Shown here: positions 54,384 to 64,000 of the stretch, piece after piece
How positions within the stretch are numbered: the stretch's first letter is position 1
Layout of the letters: the number at the start of each line of letters is the position of its first letter
Assembly: GCA_025174535.1 (NCBI GenBank)
Contig: JALBUN010000016.1
Coordinates: 309,463-373,462, forward strand
From: Cantharellus purpuraceus
Taxonomy: Eukaryota > Basidiomycota > Agaricomycetes > Cantharellales > Hydnaceae
Reading direction: 5' to 3'
Length of the DNA: 64,000 nucleotides
Made by a program: the position numbers and the translations under genes
Notes under the pieces: generated by a model
The model's database searches: none
Seen by the model: the letters and a program-made list of their open reading frames with translations, nothing else
What the model was told of the DNA's origin: nothing

Positions 54384-54783
54384 GCTGACTCAAAACTCCT
54401 CTTCTCTGTGCTTTGATGGATCTCTCCTATGGAGCCGAGTACAGTTCGGAGAAAACAAGCATCCAATTTTGTGAGTCGGAAATTTTGTGGCACTTGCTCA
54501 GTGATAAATAGTGATGGGCATGGCCCGGCCCCAAGCCGTGGGCCGAGCCAAGCCAGGGCGTTAGAGACCGAGCCGAGCCGAGCCGAGCCAAAGCCATGAG
54601 TGTGGCAGACGGCCTGTGATCTGACGAGCCTTCCTGTCTTAGGATTTAAAATCTGAAACATTGATGAGTCACCCACATCCCTTCTTCCATATGGGCTGCT
54701 TCCCACCTTTAATCCTGACAAAACATCATTTGAGTGCCAAGCGCCAAAGAAAGAACTCGCCATGCATGATTTGCCTGGTCATT
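54384..54783. other. P450 upstream region with GAGCC repeat
   Basis: No gene. A simple repeat gagccgagccgagccgagcc occurs at ~54570-54590 within a GC-rich stretch (ggcccggccccaagccgtgg). Confidence 0.5.
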
Positions 54784-54949
54784 TGCATGGTGTTGTAATC
54801 TGAGCAAGATAATCTCAATCCATATATTGTGAATACAGCTCAGTGTAGTTACCTGAACAAGATAATCTAAGTATGGACTGAAAGAAAACATGAACTAATG
54901 TCTCTCACCTCAGTCCATATATTGTGGATACAGCTGAGGATGAGTGACC
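54784..54949 (+). repeat. Repeat R1, left part
   Basis: Two adjacent R1-like units (gtaatctgagcaagataatctc and tcagtccatatattgtgg), ending gaggatgagtgacc. It continues after element C1 at 59608, so C1 inserted into R1. Related copies: 16936, 17382, 23327. Confidence 0.65.
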
Positions 54950-55156
54950 TGTTGGAATGTGGAATGTATCCACACATTATGTCACCCTAGCCAGAACCGG
55001 TTGACGGGGCTTCGTAGTCCACCGTCAACTATATTTAGCTGACACGGACTTCACATGCCGTCTGGCGCACATATATAAGATAGTCGCCAGCCGTTCCTTT
55101 TTTCCTCAGTCGTATTTACTACATACAGACTGAGATTAACCTGTATAGTTTCAACA

Positions 55157-55168
55157 GGTTATGGGCCC
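55157..55168 (+). promoter_or_regulatory. Primer-binding site of C1
   Basis: GGTTATGGGCCC follows the LTR end directly. The same motif follows another LTR end at 59788. From memory it matches the Drosophila copia type, which pairs with an internal half of initiator Met tRNA rather than its 3' end. Confidence 0.6.
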
Positions 55169-55228
55169 TGTGCTCATGCTTTAAAAATTCAAGATGTTAC
55201 CTGCACGTAGAAGTTTGAACATTGACAT

Positions 55229-56100
55229 ATGATGGACATCAGATTTACAGAGAAAACAGTTGGCATACTCAGCATGGGAAGATGGCCACAATGGTCCAGG
55301 AAATGTTGTGCAACCTTCTGTTCAAGTGGCATGTGGTCCTACATTGATGGGGACAGGAAAACCCCTCCACAAGATGTGACAAAATTATTGGATTGGAAGG
55401 ATATGAATGACCGGATCATTGGAGTGCTCTGTCAAGTCATTGAAGATTCCCTTGCCCAAGAAATTGAACATTATACTACTGCTTTGAAGGCCTGGGAACA
55501 CCTGAAGAGAAAGACTTACCAGTTTGGTGTCAACTCAAAATTTAATGCCCTCCAAAGTGCCATGCAGTTGCATTTTACCACGGCTGCTGCTGCTTCCTCA
55601 GTACTCACTGACCTAAGAGATTACATGGAAGCAATCTACAGTGATGGCGCACCAACCAAGGATGAATGGACCATTGGCATTCTGCTACATGCCATGAGCA
55701 ACAGTGTCTTTGACAACCTATGAAAAATCCTTATCACCTCCTCACTTACACTTACCCCCTCCGACATCATACAACAAATTGAAGCAGAAGCACAAGAATC
55801 CCATTATCATGAGCAGATCAAAAACAAGGACACCCTGCTAGCTGCCAAACAGAAGCAGGCAAAGGGTGCCAACAAATCTCTATAATGCTCAAACTGTGAG
55901 AAAACTGGACATTCAATCGAGAAGTGTTGGGAAAAGGGGGGAGGTGGTGAAGGGAAAGCACCAGACTGGTGGAAGACAGCAAAAGAAAAAAATCGAAAAG
56001 GGAATGAAAAGAAGAAGAAAAAGGAGCAAGCACAGGCCGTCATTTCTGAAACTTCAGACAATGATTCTGGCTCAGAATCATGTGCCGTTCTCCAGGCATC
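55229..56100 (+). pseudogene. Gag of copia C1
   Basis: Landmarks: RIIGVLCQVIEDSLAQEI, KAWEHLKRKTYQ, LHAMSNSVFDNL then stop (55721), IIQQIEAEAQESHY, stop at 55883, CCHC knuckle CSNCEKTGHSIEKC (~55890), Lys-rich stretch and an acidic NDSGSESCAVLQ end. Start codon is uncertain because the N-terminal part is shifted. Confidence 0.82.
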
Positions 56101-59100
56101 AACAGATTGGAACCAAATCATAGCATCCACTGAAGTTCTACCACCCTACTACCTCGATTCCAGAGCGACCAGCCACTGTTCACCGAACCGGAGTGACTTC
56201 TCCGACTTCCATCCCATTTCCCCCCGCCAAATCCACGGCATAAATGGATCGCACATCTCTGCTGTAGCCACAGGAACTATCAAACTAAGGTGTGGCAAAG
56301 GATATTGATTATTGCTTTGCGATGCACTATACTCTCCCAATGCAAGACTCTGTCTCATTTCCATTGGGAGACTTGGTGACATGGGAATGTCAGCCACATT
56401 CACAGCTACCTGCTGCTCCATCATGTGTGGATCTTGAACTGTCGCTCAGGGTACCAGGACCGGCACCAGCTTGTATCACCTGATGGATGATGTCAAAATT
56501 GAGCATATATTCCTTGCCCATGACCTTGAAACCTGGCACAAGCGACTTGGCCATGTCCACTATTCCTCCATTATACACATGGCTGAAAACAACCTTGTAA
56601 CAGGTATGCCTACCAATCTCTCTCACATCCCACCCCTTTGTGATCACTGCATCCTTGGCAAACAGACAAGGACTCCAGTCCCAAGGGTGTGGGAGGGGGA
56701 GAGGGCAAGGTGAGTACTTGAAAAAGTTTTTTTGGACATCACCGGTCCAGAAGACATACAGATGCCAGGTGGAGGGCTGTATACACTCAACTTCATAGAT
56801 GACTTCTCCCAAAAGACATGGGTCTATATTCTCAGATGAAAAACAGAAGCTCTGGAGTGTTTCAAAGATTGGAAGGCCCTTGTGGAGCGTGAAACAGACC
56901 TCAAGATCAATATATTCCACTCAGACAATGGAGGAGAATACATGTCAAAGGACTTTGAGAAATACCTACAGAACGATGGGATTAGACATCAAACAACCAC
57001 CCCCTACTCCTCAGCACAAAATGGGAAGGCAGAGCGGTTACACCAAACACTATTCAATCGTGCTCATGCAATAATGTCTGAAAACAAATTTCCCCCTAAG
57101 CTATGGGGGGAATGTATCAAGACTGTTGCATATATCAAGGATCGGACCCCCACTCGAGCTCTAAAGAACATGACCCCATATGAGGCATACTATGGCTCCA
57201 AACCTAATATATCACACTTACAAGAAATCAGTTGTAGAGCATTTCTCCTCCTTCAATCGGAACACCATCCAAAGATCTATAATTGATCAGTTGAGGGGAT
57301 ACTCATTGGGTACTCACAATCCTCAAAAGCCTACTGCTGTTATTACCCTCCTACAGGTCATATCATTGTCTCGAGACACATCTCATTCATCAAGTCAAAG
57401 GATGCCAAGCCACACCCCTATCGCCCAGGAGTGAAGGTCAGCATTGACATGCAGGATGATCTGGATAATACCCAACATCAAATCACCTTAGAACAATGTG
57501 ATCCTGATCAGATAGAGCAATCTGACCAACCGGAAAGGAAAATGGAAGTTGAATCTGACCTACCTGATGAACCACATGTGCCCCCACTTTGACAATCAAC
57601 CAGACCCCCAAAGATATCAGCTGCAGGTGCTGCAATGAAAGGCATCACCCATGAGTCACTACTTGAGCAGACGAAATGCATGATGCGGGAGAAATCAGAA
57701 AGACAAATGGGAAAAACAGAAATGAACCCATTTTTTGAAGACATGCTCCCTACCAGTGACAGAGAAATGAATGATTTTCTTGGTGTGGCAGATGACAACT
57801 CCTGCTCCTATAAACAAGCCACAGAGGCATATGACGCCACCTATTGGGATGAAAGCTATGATGATGAAATAGAGTCAATCCATCGCCATGGTGTCTGGAC
57901 CCTCGTGCCACACTCCAATGTCCCTAAAGGACGCAAAATCATAGGCAGCTGGGCTGTTTTTTTCCAAAAAAGGGATGAAAATAATCAGGTGACCAGGCAA
58001 AAGGTGCACATGGTGGTGAAAGGATACTCACAAATCAAAGGGGTAGATTACACAGACACCTTTGCCCCTGTCACTCACTTGGAATCAGTCTGGACTGTCC
58101 TTGGAATCACTGCTTCACTCGACTGGGAAATTCATCAATTTTATGTCAAGACTGCATTCCTACATGGCAATCTCACTGAAGAAATATATATGGAACAGTC
58201 TGAAGGGCAAAAGGAGAAAGGAAAAGAGGACTGGGCGTGCAAGTTGCACAAATCCCTCTATGGACTGCGCCAGGCCAGCCAATGCTGGTATGAACAGCTC
58301 TGTGGAGAGATGCGGAAAGCAGGCTTCCAGTGGGTGGATGTCGACCACAGTGTGTTCATTAAGTGAGGTCTGACAGGTGAAGCTATGGTCACAATTCATG
58401 TCGATGACATGGCTATTGCAACAAGCAACACACAAACCCTGACAACAACCTTCAATGATCTCAGGAAAATCATCGATATTGTTGACATGGGAGACATACA
58501 CTGGTTTCTTGGCATGGCCGTGACATGAGATCATGAGGCACAAACCATATCACTTTCCCAAGGGGCTTTTATTGACACTATCCTGAAATGTTTTGGAATG
58601 GAGGACAGTTATGGTGTATCCACTCCACTTGACCCCAATCCTATCCAAATTGATGTCACCAACATCTGATGAAGAAAAAAATCAAATGAAGAAGAAACCT
58701 TACGTAGCAGGTGTTGGCTCCTTAATGTATGCATCATTGGTGACTCGACTGGACATAACATTTGCGACAAACAAACTGAGTCAGTTCAATTCAAACCCTG
58801 GCCAGGCACATTGGTCTGCTCTTCAACAGGTCTTACAATACCTGAAGCAAACATGAAACTATGCTCTAGCCTTGGAGGAAAGGGGGAGATAGTTCTCAAT
58901 GGTTATACAGATTCTGACTATGCTGGTTGCATCGACACTTGCTGATCCACTTCAGGTTACGCATTCACATTGGGATGTGGATCAATCTCCTGGAGTTCAA
59001 AATGTCAGGCCATTGTCACCACATCCACCTGTGAAGCGGAATACGTTGCTAGCAGCCATGCGACGAAGGAAACTATGTGGTTATGCAGCCTACTCGAACT

Positions 59101-59360
59101 ACTTGGTCACCGCCGGGCTACATCCACTATCCATAGTGATAATTCTGGTTCTATTACCCTGCCAAAGGACCAACATTCCATGCCAGATCAAAACATATTG
59201 ATATTCAATATCACTACACTCGCAAACAGGTTGAGAACAAGGACATCACCTTCCAATACATCCCCACTTCTGAAATGATCACGGATATCCTCACGAAAGC
59301 TCTACCTCACCTCAAACACAAGAAGTTCACATGCATGCTTGGTCTAAGCCCGCGTACTTG
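56101..59360 (+). pseudogene. Pol of copia C1: protease, integrase, RT, RNase H
   Basis: Protease YYLDSRATSHC (~56150) has Arg where copia elements have Gly in DSGATSH. Gag-pre-integrase: TWHKRLGHVHYS ... LCDHCILGKQ (~56530-56660). Integrase: FLDITGPED, FHSDNGGEY, SSAQNGKAERLH (D, D, E all visible). RT: KARLVVKGYSQ-like VHMVVKGYSQIKGVDY, KTAFLHGNLTEEIYM, HKSLYGLRQASQCW, and IHVDDMAIA (catalytic DD, ~58400). RNase H: WSSKCQAIV, STCEAEYVASSHATKE, STIHSDNSGS, and IPTSEMITDILTKALPH (59255-59300). Stops near 56838, 57284, 57590, 58363, 58526 and others. Confidence 0.88.
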
Positions 59361-59607
59361 AAAGGCACTGCATTACCTACCGGCATTGCAGTGAGGGGGA
59401 GTGTTGGAATGTGGAATGTATCCACACATTATGTCACCCTAGCCAGAACTGGTTGACAGGGCTTTGTAGTCCACCGTCAACTATATTTAGCTGACATGGA
59501 CTTCACATGCCATCTGGCACACATATATAAGATAGTCGCCAGCCGTTCCTTTTTCCTCAGTCATATTTACTACATACAGACTGAGATTAACCTGTACAGT
59601 TTCAACA

Positions 59608-59735
59608 TGACCAGCTGCAGATGTGTTATATACATCTGCAGTGGTGAAAACAATATTATGTATGTTGCAATGATGCAACAATGACCAATCATTTTGTCTT
59701 ATTTGGTGACCAAGTGTACATGTAGACAAGGGGAC
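59608..59735 (+). repeat. Repeat R1, right part
   Basis: Continues R1 after C1: gaccagctgcagatgtgttatatacatctgcagtgg (palindromic ctgcaga...tctgcag), comparable to 23327-23395. The rest is unassigned. Confidence 0.55.
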
Positions 59736-60160
59736 TCATGGGAGAGACTTCACCTCTACTCCCACAAATCCCAGTTTATAATTCTTCAGGTTATGGGCCC
59801 CAGCTTCTGACCAGAATAAAAGAACATATCATCATGACTGACACTGATGCTGAGAATACCAAAACCCTCAGACTCACCAGCACAAACTACAATGTCTGGG
59901 CTGTCAGCATGCAGGGCAAGCTCATGACAGTGTATGCCTGGCAGATCACTACTGGTGAATCTGAAAAACCCAAAGATGCTGCTGAGATAGCAAAATGGAT
60001 ACTCAAGAGAGAAGAGGTGGCAGGCATCATAGTTGTTAAGGGCTGGAATGCTTGGGGGGTCAAAGGGAATAACTGGAGTTTGGCTGCTAGTGGTGAAAGG
60101 GAGGGGACTTCACTGTTCCAGTTCAACTGGAGACAGAGTGGGGACAATAACTATTAAATT
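59736..60160 (+). pseudogene. Second copia leader and Gag N-terminus
   Basis: A copia LTR end (ttcttca) and GGTTATGGGCCC at 59788 are followed by ATG 59834: MTDTDAENTKTLRLTSTNYNVW, SMQGKLMTVYAWQIT, AAEIAKWILKREEVAGIIV. This is the N-terminal part of a copia Gag. It loses frame after ~60050 and joins reversed chromovirus leader near 60165. Confidence 0.7.
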
Positions 60161-60191
60161 GGATCAAGTGGACTTGGCTTCAACTTGTGTG

Positions 60192-62047
60192 TTGCGCCCT
60201 CTCAGATCATCAGTCCAATATTTTGGAGTTCAGAGTATGGATGTTGGGGTATATGCAGTTCTAAACTACTTCAAATAAGGACTATTATTTAGTAGTTTTA
60301 AGGTATTTCAAATGTTCTATTGAATGTACTTATATTTCACTTTTTTGTGTATTTGAGCCCACAAGTGTACACAAGGGGTTGGTTGCTGATATAATCTGTC
60401 ATTCAACTCTGATGAGCACTCGCACACAAGCGAATGATGTGTGCATTACATAATCATCAGAGTTCGCACACTTCAGCCAAAAGCAGCCACAGAAGGTTCT
60501 GACACCTTCCTGGACCTTCCACAAGGTTCCCCAGCCTTCTCTTTCCTTCCAGGGGCTTCCCTAAGCACCATGAATGTTCTCTGATTAGTTACATAAGCTA
60601 GATAGTCCATGTATATAAAAAGGGCTGCAACAGCAGTGCAATAAATAAGATCTTTTTACCACACACACAGCAGTGTCTACTCAAGCATTGAGTAATCATC
60701 ACATAAGCATCACGCTTATATCAGCTACTCTTAGTGTATATTAACTTTGATTGACTCTTGGAGAAGCCAGAAGTTATTATATTACAAGCGCAGCAGGCTC
60801 TAATATTAATCAAACTCGGAGAAGAGGTTAATACGGAGTAACTGATTAGTAATTAACACACTACAAGCCCACTTGGAGCAGTAACTTGAAGTGTATTAAT
60901 TGTTATTCATTGATCAAGAACCTTACACGTGTAATTGAGACTCTGAGGTTAGTCAAATTATCACGTATTGGGCTATTGGTTATAATCAAGAATCTTGCAC
61001 GTTTAATTGAGACTCTGAGGTTAGTCAGGTTAATACATACTAGGCTATTGATTGGTCAAGAATACTACATGTTTAATTGAGACTCTGAGGTTAGTCAGGT
61101 TAACACATACTTTGCTATTGATCGGTTGGTTCAATTGTGGGCATTTCAATAAATCAACAACACAGTCTATTAACTCACCTCTTTGAGATGAGATTAATAT
61201 CCCTTGACTGTTGATTCTATCACGGATAAACATGTACAGTGAATACACTTGTTCAGAAGGAAGTGTTCAAGTGCGTATCTATCTTTTTACATTGAAGGGA
61301 TTATTGTTAGCTTTAATCCACTCAACCTGCAGTACTAAGGCACTAGGTTACTTCCCCCTTTGAAGTATCTGAACCCTTGAACGCCTGTCAATCTTTGACT
61401 TTACATTGCATCAGCAGTAAAGTGTGAACTACACGTGACAAGCATAAATCTCTATTGCTTCACTTCCTGTGGCAACATTGATTGTGATTGCTCACTGGAG
61501 TATAATTTCTTAATTGGGTTCTCCGTTAAAATAGTTTCAAGCTTATTGCTAGCCTTGAAAGGTCATACATCCTTGGGCTAAACTTAGATTGTGATTAACA
61601 CCACAGTTTAGGTTGAAGTTCACAGTTCCAAAACAATGGAGTTGGATCAAGGATCTGGAGTTTGACTTGTCAAGAAGGTACTTGTCAAGAAGCTAGCAAC
61701 CAAGTTGATGGGGCAAATCTCAGTCGATATATGAACTACTGTAATAGACAGAGAGTAGCCCATATAAGTATGTGGAGAATTGAATGCTGAAACTAAGACA
61801 ATAAGACAATAAGACAGATATGGAGTACAACACAGAAATGAGTTTGGAGTTTGGACCCAAGTCCAAACTTAAACTAAACAATATAAAAGAAGGAGGTTTG
61901 TTGAAACCCATAAAAGAAACTACTTATAAAGAGAACAATAATGGAGTTCAGGGTTGATGGAGGTGGAGATGATAGAGGTGGAGTTGATGAGGATGGAGAT
62001 GAAGGAGATGGAGGTCTGGAGTTTGGACTTGGTGTTACAGGATGTAA
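60192..62047 (-). repeat. LTR-C of a G2-type chromovirus, with LTR-D inside
   Basis: Minus strand TGTTACATCCTG (62047) to AGAGGGCGCA (60192); ~460 bp once LTR-D is removed. Left of it, 60160-60191 matches the reversed G1/G2 leader (gacttggcttcaacttgtg), so this was a 5' LTR whose element body is lost. Confidence 0.72.
60242..61635 (+). mobile_element. Solo LTR-D, copy 2 (1394 bp)
   Basis: TGTTGGGGTATATGC to GGTTCCAAAACA; target duplication ATGGA at 60237-60241 and 61636-61640. TATA box gtatataaaaaggg near 60610. Contains three ~68-bp tandem units with attgagactctgaggttagt (near 60933, 61005, 61075). Segment 60905-61476 is inverted relative to copy 1. Confidence 0.9.
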
Positions 62048-64000
62048 CAATAGTTGACTCATCAGAGGTATTGGATGCCTTCATTGTGTTTGCCTGTTCC
62101 TTTTCTTTGGCCAGTAATTTCTCCTTTTCTTTCTCCATAGCAGCTGCCTTTTTATGACATATATCCTCAACATGTCCTCCACCTTGTGTTTTGGAACCTG
62201 CAAAATTATGGTGTTAGGGCAAACTCTAAATCACCACAATTCTGTGAATGAACAGCTGAGAAGAATATCAAACCCCACTGCAGCACAACTCCAGAAATGA
62301 TTTAATGTTTGTACTTTGGTTACAATCCTTTGTATTGGTCAATGCAGACTATATGTAGAAAAGTAATACATTTCTTAGCAGCAAGAAATGAATAAGACTT
62401 CCAGAGTCTAGAGTTCATGGGCGCTTAGGGGTCCAGATATTCTGAAAATAGGGGAATGCACTTAGAGGCTAAAGGAAGTAGGTGGATGAATCCAACTGTC
62501 CAACCAGTGACACTCTGAAGCAGGTAACAGCAATATGTGAAGTAGTCTAGCAACTGCTTCACCCAAGTTCAAGATTCTAATGCTCTGCAAAGGCAGTACA
62601 CACTAGTAACTTAAACAAGAGCACTAATGGCAGGACTATCGACAGACAATCTCACCCTGTAGATTTGTAGTCACGTGAGGCAGATACTACACTCATGCTC
62701 AAAGCAGGAATATCACTACAAGTGCAATCAAGTACAGTTACACAACTGTAAAGATCCTTGAACCGGTAATCAACAGTTACTGAGATAGAGGATGACACTG
62801 TATGTCACTCTAGTCACACTGGTGTGCAGAAGATGGGTAGAATAGGTTGAATATGTTACTATTTCAGAGGCAGAATGACCTCCTTATATATTGTATTTAC
62901 AGGGGCTGAGTAATGCTTCTGAAATATTCTACCTATTAATAGATGGAAACTACTGGAAGGTTGTGGAAGGTGGAAGAAAGGGTAGAATATTCCAAGCCAA
63001 TCACAGTTTCTGATGACTGCAATAACACTGATCAGGAGCTGAATAATGGTTCTGGAAAGTTCTATCTAATAATAGAAGGAAACAGCTAGAATGTTATAGA
63101 AAGGGGTAGAATATTCCAAGGCAATCACCTGATCTGATCTCTGAACTAGGCACTGATCAGGCAAAAAGAAGGGTGTCCACCCTGTTTTCTGCACTGGTTT
63201 GGACAGCCATGGATAGCCACATCTCAGGTGATGATTTCCATGAAAAATAGTGCCCTGAGAGGCTGTGGTTGTCAAGTTAAAGAATATTTATTGATCAGAG
63301 ACATCTGAGCTTGAATTCAGGCTGAATGCCTGGTCCAAAGGTGGAGAGCCAGCTGTGTGAAGGTTTGTGGGTGCCTATGGGTCCACAACTGTAGCACAAC
63401 AGAAATAAATGATTCTGGGCTGAGTTCTGCATGGAATATTCCTGAAAAAATATGGAAAAATAAAGAATATTTGAATAAGTCCATTCCAGGTACAAGCATA
63501 AAATATATGCTGATATTTAGGAATGGAAAAGCAAATTATAGCACATTGGTGCTGCATAAATAGGATTTGATAGGAAAAGGTGGTTCCCATACACCTTGAC
63601 AGAAACCACATGTTTTGATTTCTTCTTTTTGGAGGATGTTTTGTTAGGCTGCTTCACTTGACCCTTATTTTTGGCATATAGGGCAGTGTCAGATGTGGAC
63701 TGGCTCAGACCACTGACATGAATTGCCTCTTGAAGTAGCCTTGCTATAACATCAATAGTAGACAGCTTCTTGGTATCAGAGATAGATTGTAGTAAGGTCA
63801 CAACTATGGTGTCCCAAAGGGAGGGGCTTGAAAGCAACATTAAAATTAGCTATGCTATAAACTCATCATCAAATGCCTGCTTTGAGGCAGCAAGCTTCTT
63901 ATTCTTGCCTAGAAGAAAATTGATGTATGCTTGCAGGGATTCAGCTTCAACATACTCATGCTTCATCATGCCAACCTTCATATAGAATGCAGTGATGCCA
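62048..64000 (-). pseudogene. Copia Gag (another family), split by solo LTR-A, runs off window
   Basis: From the right edge: GITAFYMKVGMMKHEYVEA, LQAYINFLLGKNKKLAA, one stop near 63850, LILMLLSSPSLWDTIVVTLLQSI, LSTIDVIARLLQEAI, a Lys-rich stretch, then across LTR-A a CCHC knuckle CGFCQGGGHVEDIC whose codons are divided by the insertion. Then AAAMEKEKEKLLAKEKEQ to ~62050, where LTR-C begins. A one-base shift precedes the knuckle. Confidence 0.78.
62187..63593 (-). mobile_element. Solo LTR-A (minus, 1407 bp)
   Basis: TGTTTTGGAACC to GGTTCCCATACA with target duplication CCTTG at 62182-62186 and 63594-63598, inside the zinc-knuckle codons of a copia gag. Confidence 0.92.

Larger units (their letters stand above)
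54950..59607 (+). mobile_element. Complete Ty1/copia element C1 (4658 bp), inactive
   Basis: LTRs 54950-55156 (207 bp) and 59402-59607 (206 bp), both TGTTGGAATG...TTTCAACA. Target duplication TGACC at 54945-54949 and 59608-59612. Primer-binding motif GGTTATGGGCCC at 55157 and a polypurine tract gtgagggggag at 59391-59401. Inside, Gag then Pol in copia order. TATA box catatataaga at ~55072 with repeated region start beyond. All coding parts carry stops and frameshifts. Confidence 0.93.

Noticed and set aside
54341..54763. 140-codon minus frame upstream of the P450
   Set aside because: It overlaps P450 exon 1 in another frame and a GAGCC simple repeat; no motif.

Overview
The window looks like chromosomal DNA of a mushroom-forming basidiomycete (Agaricomycetes). 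Host genes have many short GT-AG introns. The families present are an F-box protein, a DUF6533-type multi-membrane protein, a fungal kinase-like protein and a microsomal P450. The rest is dominated by Ty3/gypsy chromoviruses, Ty1/copia elements, large solo LTRs and a MITE family. I recognised no rRNA, tRNA or CRISPR.

Layout. 1-9.7 kb: part of a minus-strand gypsy element (G0), then a chromovirus (G1, plus strand) whose gag and pol are split by two solo LTRs, one of which carries a MITE. 9.7-23.4 kb: a gene island with an intact F-box gene (minus), a ~1 kb inverted-repeat element holding an F-box fragment, a DUF6533 pseudogene inside a 2.8 kb segmental duplication, a third DUF6533 fragment, and an intact C2H2-like gene (minus, six exons). 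23.5-39.2 kb: a LINE remnant, then a nest of transposons up to five levels deep. Its core is a second chromovirus (G1', minus) with gag, protease, RT, RNase H, integrase, chromodomain and an extra antisense ORF with a Zn2Cys6-like cluster. 39.2-45.3 kb: a solo LTR (LTR-D), a copia gag fragment, a truncated related chromovirus (G2) with the same antisense ORF, and the 3' end of a copia element. 45.3-54.4 kb: a second gene island with a small intact SH3/Tudor-like gene, an intact seven-exon kinase-like gene (minus), the second DUF6533 copy, and an intact 15-exon P450 gene (minus). 54.9-64 kb: a complete but decayed copia element (C1) with target duplication, then copia gag fragments, a chromovirus LTR and more solo LTRs.

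How it fits together. The transposons inserted repeatedly into one another, and many target-site duplications can be read directly, so relative insertion order can be reconstructed. Several element stops arise where the sister copy has CGA, and the two C1 LTRs differ almost only at CpG, which points to CpG deamination as the main decay process. The four intact host genes keep full frames once introns are removed. Gene models were built by hand from splice signals and reading frame, without homology search; exon edges are predictions.
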